From the NCBI GenBank assembly GCA_030248195.1, contig JASAND010021254.1, forward strand, positions 1-64,000: a stretch of DNA of 64,000 bases, written 5' to 3'. The notes below the pieces were generated by a model, which saw nothing but the letters and a program-made list of their open reading frames with translations, was not told where the DNA came from and searched no databases. This document shows positions 52,111-63,820 of the stretch, piece by piece; positions within the stretch are counted from its first letter, which is position 1; the number at the start of each line of letters is the position of its first letter. The stretch is from Trissonchulus latispiculum (Eukaryota > Nematoda > Enoplea > Enoplida > Ironidae). The translations under genes and the position numbers were made by a program.

Positions 52111-54175
52111 GGGTCCAGTAGGTACGCAATTGCGGGGGCGGTGGGCCATTAGCGCGTAGAGCATGGCTCGCAAGCTGATAACATAGGGAATGCCAGCTGT
52201 CACTCTTATCTATTATGTACTCTTGGTTATATTTGGTAAAATTAAAAAATTGGCATTTTTCAGCTTTAAAGATCATGGGTGCGTCCACAGCAGTCATGTT
52301 CAATATTGACTCAATATTTGTTTAGGCCACCTTATGTGACAGACATGGATTAACTAATCTGCCAAGTTTGGTGATTTTGTACCATACGATGAGTGATAGC
52401 TTATTGTAGTTGGTGGAACCTTGCCAATACTGTCTTTTTATGCGTAGTATGCACTGATTACATTAAAAAACCAATTAAACCTTCAATGATTTGATCCAGT
52501 AATAACTACTAGGTATGTTTGCTAATAAAGCATGTGGCGAGTTATTTTAACTGATTCTGTTTTTTGTAGTATCAGCAAAGTCGGCAGAGTGTAATTCAAT
52601 TGTGTATTCATATTTTATGTTATTATTTTATAGCATATATTATATATTTTTATATAAAACAGAGAGTATGCTTTATGCGTTACTCTTCTTCATGTAATAT
52701 ACTTTTGGTATTAAGCAATAAGCATGTTTTTTTATTTTTCTATGGTTGATTTAGCTTAATCCTTAATATAGGATGACACTGATGAGCGGACGACTTAATA
52801 AAATAAGTTGGTCCAATTTTTATTCTGAAAAATGCCAGCTAAGCGCAACCAGTAACATTGCGGGCCATCTCTGTTTCCGCTTGCAAATCAACGTTTTCTA
52901 GACGGCGGCGGCCCGCTGCGGATGGAAATCGGAAACTACATAATTGCAAGAAATCGAAGTTAATTTTAGTTTAGGCAGATTAAGTTACAAAGTTAAGTTA
53001 CATAGTACTCTCTTCCCCATTTACCTTTTTGGTGCTAGATTATGTGGGTCCCTTTTATACAAAATGTAATAACGACACGAACAATCGTTAGATTTGTCTC
53101 TTTCCATACATGTATGCAAAACCGGAGTCAAAGAAATGTTCCTATTGGATTCCTCTCGCTAATCAAAAATACATATCAAAAATTTCAAGATTTAGATAGA
53201 TTTATTTTAAATTCAGTGTGGACGAAAAATACTCGTTTTAGATTTTAGCTCAGTTGGTACTCGAATGTTGGAGGTAAACGAGGCACCTCCAAACTGTACA
53301 GCGGCATTTATAACAGTTTATAACAAGTCTTACTATTTGAAGACTTTGTTTCTCTAATTTCGCTCCTAGAGGCACATTGGGAAACGCAGGCTGACACCTA
53401 GCAGTTGCCAGAACTTTGGAGATTTGTTACTTCTCTCGGAAAGGTGATTAGAATCTGTAGAGATGTGCTTGGCATATTACTATTGCTTCATTTATCCCCC
53501 TAGGACCTTCAAACGTTACGACATATTTTTGGCCTACACAACAGACAACCGGACTCCAGACATATCGACACTATTTTGAACATCTGAGATGATGAGAAAT
53601 TAGCCTAAGATCTTTGCTTCAGCGTTTAGCACTCTTCCATCGATAAAGTAAAGCCCGACACATGCTTCCAAAACAACTTAGCTAGAATTGGAACATTTTC
53701 TTCCACAACTAGCAATAAGAGCAGTAGTTCCAAATGATCACCCTTATAGATGCTAAAGATTGCACCTATAATCAATGAAATAGCATCTTAAAAAATAAGG
53801 CAGGAGGCCCCATAAAAGACAAACATGGCTGTAAATTGTAAAAAGTACAAATGTAAGAAAAATATTTTACAGCTATTTCCACCTGTAAATTTGTGAAAAT
53901 TTTTTACAACATTTTTAAACTTTTTAACACTTTTTAACTTTAACTCTATCATTTTAGCTTCTGTCATTTTCTGCCATTTTCAGTTTATATAATTTCAGTT
54001 GCCGCGTAGATTCCCTTTCGGCAAAAAACCGGTTTCGGTCATTTTAGTTTGTCGAGTAGATCCCAATTCGGTCTCTGTTTTGGATCGAGTGTATTCTACT
54101 CGATCCTAAATGGTTTCTGTCATTTTACCAGCTGCGAAATGGCATTTTTCCGCTTCAGCAAAATGTTAATTGTAA
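52111..54175. other. Unassigned sequence
   Basis: No gene recognised. Around 53830-54165 TTTTACA and CATTTT words recur, possibly part of another word-bearing element, but ends were not found. Confidence 0.35.
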
Positions 54176-54337
54176 CAAGAGTAAATAATAGATAAGAGTT
54201 TTGTGACAGCTGGCAGATTCTCTGTTATCAGCTGCAGGTACATCGCTAACGGCTGACCCCCCCCACAAATGCGTATGCTCACTTCAAAGAAATTAGAACG
54301 CTGTCTTTACGTGACTCTAATATATTATGTACTCTTG
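54176..54337. mobile_element. Short MITE with CAAGAGTA..TAATA ends
   Basis: Left CAAGAGTAAATAATA and right TATTATGTACTCTTG are inverted; 162 bp. The same end sequence occurs alone near 16855, 48265, 49365, 52220 and 52700, so it marks a repeat family in this window. Confidence 0.6.
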
Positions 54338-55388
54338 ATAATAACTAAGAGCGTCATGTTGTAGTGTGATTGTAACCAGTACTGAGAGTTTAGGACTAAT
54401 TGTGAAAGTTCTGTTTGTAGAATGATGTGATCCAAAGCTATATATAAGAGCTTGTCAGCTATTGTAACTATTCACTTCAGTATAGACTATACATGTTTTG
54501 TATATATTCAGCAGTTTTGAAAAATTAATGTTCAAAGATCGAATCTGAGTGTTTACACTTCACTTAATAAATGTCTGTGATAAACGTGAGACGTGTTTAG
54601 CATCCATATATTACGAGTTTGCTCTATTGAATTGAGTTCCGATACTCAACGAGGTACCTTTTGTTTGTTCTATCTTATAAACTTTACGATTCATCACGAG
54701 ATGTACGACATCACGTGACACGAGATCACGAGACAACTTTAGATTCATTCCAATTTATCCCTGTTTACATTTCAGGTGAAAATGGAGGAAAACAAAGATA
54801 CTTTGTGTCTCAAATCATGGCTACTGCGGATGGAAGAGCTGATTCTGTTACCGACCCAGTTCCAGAAATGCAGTGCTTCATCCATCAAACGTCCGAAGTA
54901 ATCACGACTTAAGATATCGTAGCGGAATCAGCCTACTCCCTTATTTGGAAAAACTGCAGAAAGTTCCATTCCTATCTGGGAAGGTTGCTGCTTTCTAGAG
55001 TGGGAAGTGAATGCACTAGAAACATCTTGGAGACCGCTGTCTGTGGGACAAAAAATGTTGGAAAGAATCAAGGTATTGGTTGATCTGGCCATGATCACCA
55101 AGTTCGACTTGAGCCTGTTCAAACCAAGCTGGATTAGGGATATTACGAGAAAGAGTTGTGGTAAGGCTTTCCAGGTGCATACCTTACATGAGTGCTATGG
55201 TGAAACTAGGTTCACAATTTGATTCATAATTAACTCAGAGCATACATGGAATCAAGCCATCATGGCATCATACAAGGAAAAGCTCATAAATGATCAAACT
55301 ACAAACAAACAATAGATACAGTGAGTCTAACTACTCAACTTCATATTAAGGAGGGTTCACTTTGGTCCAAAATTGATGTGAAAATGTG
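54338..55388. other. Unassigned sequence
   Basis: Two frames of 83 and 71 codons (54661-54912, 55007-55222) are not low-complexity but I recognise no domain, and no consistent splice joins them. Left unannotated. Confidence 0.35.
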
Positions 55389-55391
55389 TAA

Positions 55392-55718
55392 AGCCCGGTT
55401 CACACTGGGCAATAATTGCCGGCAATATTATTGCCAGCAGATTACCCATTTATTGCTAGTGTAAACAGTATTAAGATTGCCAGCAATATTGCTGTCAATG
55501 GGCAATCTCGGCTAATAGAGCGAGCAAGTTCTGCGGCAATTAAACACGTAAATGTAGCGGGGTACAGATTGCTGCTGGGCTAAAATTTTAAATTTCCCGC
55601 TATATTGCCGGCAATTTTGGTAATGCAGTGCGAACGGGTGCATTGCTGGGAATATTGTCATTTCCCCCACATTGCTGGCAAGTAGATTTCCTGCAAATTA
55701 CCTAGTGTGAACCGGGCT
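55392..55718. mobile_element. MITE, AGCCCGGTTCACAC ends, GGCAAT words
   Basis: Same termini (AGCCCGGTTCACACTG and complement) and same TAA duplications (55389-55391, 55719-55721) as 13692-14157. Here the repeated words are GGCAAT/ATTGCC, often in palindromes such as GGCAATATTGCC. Internal imperfect termini appear at the corresponding places (CTAGTGTAAACAG near 55460, CAGTGCGAACGGG near 55626), and a central TTTCCCGC is shared. 327 bp. Confidence 0.86.
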
Positions 55719-55739
55719 TAAGATCACCCGGGGAAAACA

Positions 55740-55908
55740 GCAGGCTCGGCCGGCTAATAGCTGCGATCGGTCGGACTACCGGCTAGCCGACTGTTTTTAG
55801 ACGGACAACCGACCGGCCAAACTATTATTGCAGCAGTTTTTAGTTTCCTCTGTAAATTGGCTTTTACATAATGTTCCAGGAGGACGAGTTCTGCCAGTTA
55901 ACAACACT
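55740..55908. mobile_element. Truncated GGCCGG-word MITE
   Basis: GGCCGG, ACCGGC and CGACCGGCC words run from 55745 to about 55825, and the right end CAGTTAACAACACTA matches that of 46740-46937. The left terminus is missing next to the neighbouring MITE. Confidence 0.55.
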
Positions 55909-56399
55909 AAATGAACTAAATGCACACTGTTATCTTAAAGTAGCGCCATCGTTTGTCTTACAAGTTTCGCGCATTAATTTCATAACGGGTTGGAAAAGCA
56001 AACAACAGTAAATCCAATATACAGTAAAAGGAGCTGATTGAAAATTCCATGGTCGTAACGCATTTATTAATTCCACATGCTAGTTCTTGTGTATAATGTT
56101 ATGCCTACACAGTTATTTAGGATAAAGCCCAAGGCTTTATATGTCCAGAAGGATTGGTAAATGCTACACCTACGATTTTTTCAGGAAAATTTTCCCCTTG
56201 ACCGAATGTCCTACACACCAAATTTCAGCTTTGTTGGTTGAAAATTGCGTGAGTTATTCCATTTTTTAGATTTTCAAAATCCTTTGATCTTTGCCGCTTT
56301 TTCGACTTTGACTGGTTGTTACTCGCCACTCGCTCAACGAAAAAAATTTTTTGATTGGATTTTCAGGACCGCCTGGGTGTCCGCTTTCATCTGATATAC
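55909..56399. other. Unassigned sequence
   Basis: Nothing recognised. Confidence 0.4.
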
Positions 56400-56848
56400 G
56401 TGGTATTTCAAAATTTGAAAGTCGATTTTTTCGAAAAATACCACTTTTTGACCCAAAATTCCGGCAAAGCGAATCCACCAAAAGTGAATAAAAATAACAT
56501 AATCATAAAGTTCATTATGAGCTGAATCCAACGATATAAAGTTTTCGTGGCTACGACTTATATTGCGCCAGCAATGAATTTTTAAACATTTCCCTTATTT
56601 CAAGCTGGTTTTTGGCTTCCTTTGATGTTGCCGCCTAGATTTACCTGAACCAGCGTAAACTAGCAAAAACCAGCTGAAATAAGGGAAATGTTTTAAAAAT
56701 TCATTGCTATACGAGACACACGCAACTAAGTCGTATCGTTGGGAAAACTTTACAGCTCCTTTGATTATGTTATTTTACATTCATTTTGGGGATTTGGAGG
56801 GTGGTATTTTTCGAGATCAAAATCGACTATCAATTGTGAAATTCGAAA
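56400..56848. repeat. Foldback element, about 200-bp arms
   Basis: Arms at about 56400-56605 and 56650-56848 are inverted; the best-conserved inner part is ACATTTCCCTTATTTCA and its complement, next to AGCTGGTTTTTGG. The loop is about 45 bp. Outer arms are more diverged. Confidence 0.7.
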
Positions 56849-57385
56849 TTATGTATTAATTCTGAATAATCAATAAAATTGCGGGAGTGCGTGTCGGCTT
56901 TGTAGTTTTGTTGGGTGTTTTTAGTGGGTTGCTCTTTGCGATTTGGGCATTTTGTCAGGGAAAAATGTGCGACATTAATCATTTGAACATATAAAATACC
57001 GGCACCCTTTGAAAGCGAACGGCGCTGATCCACAATTTTTGTTGGCTGCCGGCGCTCTCGTTGCTTGGATGGGGACGGTTGGGGGCTGGTGGGATTTTTG
57101 CGTGTGGTGGCGGGTTGAAATTTCAAAAAAATTTTTTCACGAGAAAGAAAAGATCTCATCATTCCGGTTCAGAAAATATATAATTTATGGCAGTTATCTT
57201 GAAGCGTTTACGAGATATAAAGCAAACAATTTCGCTTTCTACATTTTTTGGTCAGACTTTAGTATGCTTTGAGGAAATGGAGAATGGGATAATGTGAACC
57301 GAGTTTCAAATAGCACACATGTGCGGCACGCACCTGAAGCCTTTCCCGAATCGCTTTCACATAATGTCCCAGATTTAGTTGGCTT
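56849..57385. other. Unassigned sequence
   Basis: Nothing recognised; frames here are short and overlap antisense. Confidence 0.4.
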
Positions 57386-57849
57386 TAGTGATGTGGATCG
57401 GATCGGCGGATCGGATCGGATCGACCGATCCGGGGTCGGATCGGATCGGATCGGATCGACAAATTTTCGGATCGGATCGGCCGGATCGGATCGGCTTGAT
57501 TTTTCCGGATCGCCGATCCGGCAAATAAGGCAAAATTTGGAAGTTTGTACCGATTTTTACAACATTACAAAATTTCTTCCAAAAATTATGAAAATTTTTC
57601 ATCTGAATTTTGTTCAATTGTTGAATTTTCGTTGTTAATGTGAATTTTTAGATGTTAACGTTTTGCTTTGCTTTCTTTCTCTGGATAAATATATAATTTT
57701 TTGTCTGCATACGTATAAAAACAAACCAATGGCTCTTTAATAATTTTCTGCTAATTAATTTTTGCACTGTCCGCTTCGCTTTTTAAATGCAGTGACGCTG
57801 ACCGCTGAGAGTGTGCTTATTAGCTCTGGCTGCTAGAGCCAATACCTGA

Positions 57850-58180
57850 AGGTGTACCAAATACCAATTTTTTGGAATTCAGTATTCATAGATGGGGAAG
57901 TACTTCTGAACTTGGAACAGGGCGCATTTATGGGAACTACTTGTATTGCAAAAGTTTTCAGCTCGTCAAGATCTTTCAAGTGATTACTCCTGAATGTGGA
58001 TAAAAATCCGGAAAATCCTGTTGTCGTGAATTTGGTAATCGAGTGCATTTATGGGACATGATTGTATCACAAAATCTGTTCACTTCGTCAAGAGCTTTTA
58101 AATCATAACCATGTTGTGAGAATTAAAGAAATTAAAAATCCGAAAATCTTGAAAAACCAAAAATTCCAAACATTAGGTGC
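57850..58180. repeat. Diverged CCGGAATT-type modules
   Basis: Two tandem modules of about 125 bp contain CGTCAAGAGCTTTTAAATCAT and ATCCGGAAAATCC-like segments, similar to the modules of the 39234-40287 hairpin. Confidence 0.5.
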
Positions 58181-58203
58181 TAATTGGTTGCAAAGGTTGC
58201 AAG

Positions 58204-58553
58204 CATAGGATAACCTGGGGGAGAATGGGTGGGTGCAGACACCACCAGAGCGACAAAAAAACGGGCAGACCCCTCGGCGAGAAGGAAAAAGTAGACCCCT
58301 AAGCGATTTTTACCAAAAACTGCTAATGGTTTAGTAAATTTTAATGATTTTTTCAAAAAAATTCCTTAAAATCGCTAAAAATCTTCACTTTTAACTTGTT
58401 TTGTCCAAAAATGTTGAAAATTTGTCAATTTTGCATATTGAAATTTTTTAAATTTTTGAAATTTTTCAGGGATAGGTAAACCCTTAGCCCGAGTCCGGGA
58501 AGACACTTCCATCAGAATTAGTCCCCGTGTTAATGTATATATGTTAATGCATG
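58204..58553. mobile_element. Reverse copy of the GGGTCTACCC-word element
   Basis: Starts CATAGGATAACCTGGGGG and ends near CCCCGTGTTAATGTATATATG, matching 32182-32563 in reverse. Flanks GTTGCAAG and GTTGTTAG match at 6 of 8 positions. It has fewer G/C runs and is more diverged, hence older. Confidence 0.7.
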
Positions 58554-58649
58554 GTTGTTAGAGCAAAATTATATACGCCGCTGAACCAGCTCTATTTGAT
58601 CACGAAAATAAAATTTTCAATTAGCATAAATTTTAGCAAATCTTTGAAT

Positions 58650-59060
58650 ATTTTGGATCTCTTTAACTTTATCCCCCCCCAACAAAAGTTGGTCAACTTC
58701 AAAGCTTATATATTGTAAGAAATCAACATACGTAACTTTAGAGCATAATTTATACATCGTTGAAGTGCTCGAGATGTGCTCTATTTAATGTTGTAATGCA
58801 GTTTGGTATAGCTTGCTGCTATTAAATGCAAGCTTAAAAGACAATCAAAAATTCCAAAATGCGTAACTTTGATGGTTTATTAAACTTAACTTTTTATAGC
58901 AGCATGCTACTGCAAACTGCTTTAGACCATTAAATAGAGCACATCTCGAGCATTCCAATGATGTATAAATCATGCTGTAAAGTTTTGTTGATCTCTTGCC
59001 ATAAGCCTTTGAATTTGACCAACTTTTGTTAGGGGGAATAAAGTTAGAGATCCAATATTT
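58650..59060. repeat. Foldback element, about 180-bp arms
   Basis: GGATCTCTTTAACTTTATCC on the left is mirrored by GGGGAATAAAGTTAGAGATCC on the right; GAGATGTGCTCTATTTAAT and its complement lie near the loop. The loop is roughly 40 bp. Confidence 0.75.
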
Positions 59061-59642
59061 TAGATTTTTCGTTAATAAAACCCGGGATTCCGAATTTTAC
59101 TAAATTTTAAGTGTTTCCTGATTTCCTTTCCGAACGATTTTGAAATTATATACATTGCCAATAAATATATAAAACATTCTTTGTATTCTTAAGTAATGTA
59201 AAGTCTAAGAAATGTATTCTTAAGCTTCCAATAAATGACCAAAGTTTGTAAGCATATTTTTGGTCTTACACCCTAGTTTCTTCAACTTTTCTTCTCTTCT
59301 CGCCTCACTAGATATTGACCTCACAAGCAAAGGAAATTGTAGTTTTTAAAGATAACTCTACACAGTATATAGTTTTGCAGCTGAAATTTCTGATACGGAC
59401 TTTCAGAATCATTCAATAAGATTTCGATGTGAAGTTTGATCAAAACTTTTGCAAAATTATGGAAAATAGGAAGGTATAGCAATGTAAGTGTCTATAATTG
59501 AAAATTAAAATAATGGTCGGATCGGATCGGATCGGTCCGATCCGGGGCTGGATCGGATCGGATCGGATCGGATCGCCGGCCATTTGCCGGATCGGATCGG
59601 TAGTTGATTTTGGCTGCCGATCCGATCCGATCCACATCACTA

Positions 59643-60089
59643 CTATATAATATTAGTTCGTCAAATTTTTTGAGCAAACATTCCCAGTTTCGAATTAAAA
59701 ATTTCTTGAGCAAACGTTTCCACTTTCCAGTTTCGAATAATGTTGACCTTATGTAGCATTCACCAAAGGAACACATACAATCAAGGCATTTAAGCTTTGC
59801 AAAAACGGCACGAACAGCAGTCTGTATGCTGAGCCATTTAGTACGTCTGCTTACTGAAAGCGTGAAATACAAGTAGAAAGCTCTACAAAAAAGACTTATG
59901 AGTACTTTTCTGGATATAATCTAATAGAACAAGTTTAGTCAAACGCCCGTTTTAACTGAGATTAGTAATTGTGGAGAAGGGCACTCAGCGAAAATCAGCG
60001 ATTTTTTTAAATCACCAAACACGAAACCTATTTTTTTCGAACATTTTTCAATAAAATTCCTTGATTTTAGTGACTACATCAACAAGAGA
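59643..60089. other. Unassigned sequence
   Basis: A duplicated TTTCGAATAA/TTTCGAATTAA segment at about 59687-59740; otherwise nothing recognised. Confidence 0.4.
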
Positions 60090-60192
60090 TACCCGCAACT
60101 ACCCGCGCGGGTAGCATGTGGGTAGCAAACTTTCTATTACCCGCGGGTACCCGCGGGTACCCGCGGGTACCCGTGGGTACCCGCTACCCACT
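60090..60192. repeat. Palindromic ACCCGCGGGT word cluster
   Basis: The palindromic decamer TACCCGCGGG is tandemly repeated about four and a half times at 60138-60184, with scattered ACCCGC and GGGTAG words before it. Resembles the word clusters of the MITE ends, but no terminal repeats were found. Confidence 0.7.
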
Positions 60193-60364
60193 TCCAACTC
60201 TGTGTCGGAGTCACCTTTGAAGGACTCTACAGAACGATAGAAGCAATATTGCGCAAAACGCACTTGTCTTCTTTCGCGGACCCATTGGGAGTACAACATA
60301 TGTAAAAATGAGCAAAATCGGAGAAGGTCGAAAAATCGCCCAAAAAGGCGACCCCCCCCCCCTT

Positions 60365-60412
60365 AAGCTTGAACTAAACTAAGCTAAACTTGAACTAAAC
60401 TTGAACTTGCGT
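60365..60412. repeat. TTGAACTAAAC word cluster
   Basis: Four imperfect copies of CTTGAACTAAAC-like sequence follow a C run. Confidence 0.6.
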
Positions 60413-60619
60413 TTACAGTTCTCAAGTCTGACAAACTTTGCTCAATTTCCGTAAGACGAAGGGAAAGTTTCATGAAACATTGACAACCTGAGCTTGCTAT
60501 TCACGTGCAAGATCAGTGCAAAGTATATATTCAAGTGCAAACTTTCAAGGTTTTATGATGTTAGTCCCAGGCTTGCTAGCATATTTAGTAAGCACGTGAT
60601 CGTTCTGGTCGTTTCCGAT

Positions 60620-62011
60620 TGGTTGTTGCATACGGACAAACGGAAAGTTAAACAGTGCTCAAGTTCAAACGGACAACCTTTACGGACAAACGAACAACAG
60701 CAAAGGTATGAATCAACCCTGAAAACGGACAAAAGGACAAACAGACAAATAGCAAAATAGCGAAACAGCAAAGCAGCAAAACAGCAGAAGTATAGTAGAT
60801 GCGCCCAATCTGCGTCACCTTTTGTCAACGCAAAATGAGTGATCACTTTGAAAATCTGTAACTTTTGAATGGCGAAAGTTCATAACATAAAACTTTACAG
60901 AAGTCTCAAGTACCTCTGCTTCTACATTTCTGTAAAATTTGACAATATTAGGTAAAGTCAGTCGTAAGTTATAGCCATTTTTATGCTAAAAAATGCAGTT
61001 TTCCGCTGTGAGAAGTTCATTCCCTAAAGTGCGTCGGACGCGTCCTAAAGTGCGTCATTTAAAAGTTGCTATGATTTGCATTAGAAAACCATACTTTGAG
61101 ATGCAATAACACCTGTTTCCGAAAATTTTATGCTAGTAAAATTTTTTATATGGTAGTTGGCTTGTATATAAACAATATATATCAAAATCAACAAAATCTG
61201 TGATCTTCGAAAATTTGTTAAAATGCCAGTACTTTGTTATTTAAAGCGAATTTGGGTTGCAAATTAAACTATAACAATTAATAAAATATAATTTTATGAT
61301 TTAAAGCAGGAAACAACGACTTTTGCTAAAAAAATAAATGCAATAAAAACAGAAAATTTGGTATCAGATTGTTCAGAATTATTCCTAGGATTGTGTTTTT
61401 GCACTTAGTTTTGTCCTAGGTTAAGTTATAAAGTCAGTATTCGCATTTATTTGAAGCAAATTTACATGTAAAAGATAGGAACGCACATTAGGGATATTTG
61501 CGCAAAAAGTTAATTTAGAGCGACGCACTTTAGGTACTGATCAGTGGTTGCAGTAAAATCGGAATTTCTCAGTTCTAGTACGGTGAAATCCGGAATTGTT
61601 TATATTTTTGGAATCAGCAGATTATAACGAACAATTTGATACCTGACACATTAAACGTTGTTAAGTATTAAGATTGTTAGGTGCATAAAACTGAATTCGG
61701 GACATTGCTTAAAATTTGGCAGACAACGGGTGTTTTATTCAAAGTATAGTGAATTTTGTAGAATTGTGCACGGTTAAAAACTTTTTAGCAAATTATTTTT
61801 ACACCATTGCATTGAGCTTGAATAGACCTGCTCAGAAATGTGAAAACTTTAGGATTTCTTCCATTTTGTAGCGCACCAGATAACTTTAAACGGCTGAGTG
61901 ACGCACTTTGGGGTATGACGCAGATTGGGCGAATCTAGTATATGAATCAACTTTTAAATGGACAAACAGACAAACGGAAACGGACAAACGGACAAAAGTA
62001 TGAACCGGGCT
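60620..62011. mobile_element. AGCCCGGTTCA-ended MITE arm with GGACAAA words
   Basis: The right end TATGAACCGGGCT at 62011 is followed by TAA, as in the AGCCCGG family. Upstream, GGACAAACG and GACAAACAG words repeat, with internal near-copies of the end (TATGAATCAAC near 60707 and 61942). The word array is split by the TA element at 60798-61935. A left terminus could not be identified. Confidence 0.6.
60798..61935. mobile_element. TA-flanked MITE with GATGCGCCCAATCTGCGTCA ends
   Basis: Ends GATGCGCCCAATCTGCGTCA and the complement of GATTCGCCCAATCTGCGTCA differ by one base over 20. TA dinucleotides flank both sides (60796-60797, 61936-61937). 1138 bp. AAAGTGCGTC words occur near the right end, at 61028-61060 as an inverted pair, and at about 61520. 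TA sites suggest Tc1/mariner-like mobilisation, but no transposase frame exists. Confidence 0.8.
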
Positions 62012-62159
62012 TAACATGAGTAACTCGTGTAAACTCAGAACTAGGATTTATCCTCTTTACCTCTACTTCAAAATCCAATTGCACTAACTCCATAACTCCT
62101 CTATACTCTTTTGAGAAGACCTTTAGAATTTAGATATCCATCCATCGCCCTCACATGGA

Positions 62160-62330
62160 AATACAAAAAGACAAAACCAAGGTCTCGAAAGGTCTTGACG
62201 AGCTGAACAAACTTCAACCTTTGTAATACAACTAGATCCCAGAAATGCGCCCTGTTCCTGGAATTCACAAAAATTACCATCTATGACTAGTGAACTCCAG
62301 ATGTTGGTACATTTTCAAGTATTAATTCCA
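62160..62330. repeat. Diverged CCGGAATT-type module
   Basis: GGTCTTGACGAGCTGAACAA, CTTTGTAATACAACTAG and CCTGGAATTCAC match the module order of the 39234-40287 hairpin. Confidence 0.5.
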
Positions 62331-62332
62331 GG

Positions 62333-63390
62333 CTTACTCCTTCTTACGCTTACTCCTTCTTACGCCTATCCTACTTACGCCTAATCGTTTTCAAAACTCC
62401 AATTCCTACTTACGCCTAATTCTTTCTGTCAAAACTCACATTCCTACTTACGCCTAAAGAATGTTTACGTAAAACTCGGATTCCTGCTTACGCCTAAAGT
62501 CTGCAGTATCCACTTTCTGACTTTGTTCCTGAAGTATTTATTAGGAATAATAGAAACAAGTTAGTTTACGTACCACTATTTTTCCTTTTTCGGAATTTAT
62601 TTCTGGGATGAAGTGAACAAAAACAGAAGCCCGTCCAATATTAAAGAAATAAATAAAATACACTCTCGTGCTAATTACAACATTTTCCAGTTATCATATG
62701 CCCACGTAAAAACACATTAAATTCCTATATTAGTAGTGCATGCGACCTCTGCCAGACTTGGTTCAAACACTTGCGGCTCTTCAGTGGAGAAGTGTAGGAT
62801 GCTTTGGAAAAATCTTTTACAAAATAAGTGAAAGATAGTTTCGCCGCCAGTCGCCTCATAAAGTGTCATTAGTGTGGTGAACAAACATATATGACATCCA
62901 AAATATGAAAAATTTTTCAATTTGAAAACTGTTAACAAATTAAGTTAAAAATTAAACAAGTTAAAAATTTCCATTTTTCCCAGAAAAATTAACAAACAAA
63001 TTTAAATATTACAGCACACCGAAATGTTTTTAAATTTTAAAGTAAGGACATATTTTTCTAGTTTTAAGTTAAATGCATAGCTGACAAAATATTGTCAAAA
63101 CGTTACATTGAATTTTAAATGAAGATTTTTATACATTTATTATTTCCAGGCATTAGTTACATTGTAGACATAGTAGAAAGTCAGCACGGTAAAACATACA
63201 AGTGGATTACGGTAGAGCTTTCGTTTTAGGTGTACGTGTAAGTAGGAATTGGAGTTTTGCAAGGAAATATTTTAGGCGTAAGTAGGAGTTTCAGTTTTGA
63301 GCATTCGGCGTATGTAGGATTTTGAGTTTTGTTATCTCTAGGCGGAAACATCAAACGTTAGGAGTAAGTAGGAAAGGTGTAAGTAGGATA
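62333..63390. mobile_element. Element with inverted CTTACGCC word clusters
   Basis: Seven CTTACGCCTA-like words at 62333-62500 (often preceded by TCCTA) are mirrored by about five TAGGCGTAAGTAGGA-like words at 63226-63390. A spacer AAAACTCCAATTCCTACTTA is shared by both arms in inverted orientation. The 720-bp interior is AT-rich and non-coding. The exact ends and duplication are not resolved. Confidence 0.7.
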
Positions 63391-63820
63391 CACGAATTCC
63401 AGCTCATAATTAGCTTGTAAATAATACCCTATCATTCAAAGGCAAGTGCAAAAATATGCACCTGGAACATCTCTATTTGATACAAAATTTTGAATGTGTA
63501 AAATTTTGGAGAAATTAAATATTTTTAATAAACTAAATAATAGTAAATATTAAATATTTTTCGTTATTTAATCCCGATATGCAGGTTGTTCTAAATCACC
63601 AGTTCAGGACAATTCTAAAAATATATTGTTGGGGTTTGCTCTAAAGGCATATTACGACCGAACACAACTTTGGTCGTACAATAACATACAAAACTGCATC
63701 CGGCGGATTTTACAAACTTTCCAATTCTGAGCAAACGCATTTGGGCGAAACATTTTCCTTCAAATTTCAGATAACGTTCCTATCATACCAGAATAAGTCA
63801 CTCTCAGCAGTCAGCTGTAC
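63391..63820. other. Unassigned sequence
   Basis: AT-rich DNA with nothing recognised. Confidence 0.4.

Larger units (their letters stand above)
57386..59642. mobile_element. hAT-like ends with GGATCG words (single composite or two ends)
   Basis: The left end TAGTGATGTGGATCGG is followed by about 20 GGATCG or complementary words up to 57530. The right end CCGATCCACATCACTA at 59642 is preceded by a matching word cluster from about 59517. The terminal TAGTGATG is shared with the GGATAT-word hAT elements. Flanks GTTGGCTT and CTATATAA do not match, so it may be two independent ends. Between them lie three other repeats. Confidence 0.6.

Noticed and set aside
54661..55222. Two frames as exons of a second gene
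   Set aside because: No recognisable domain, no convincing splice pair linking them, and both are within chance length for this composition.
57400..57530. GGATCG frames as a repetitive protein
   Set aside because: Frame is an artefact of a hexamer/pentamer array in element ends; the same words occur inverted at 59.5 kb.
60138..60184. CRISPR-like array
   Set aside because: Contiguous decamers without spacers in a eukaryotic window.
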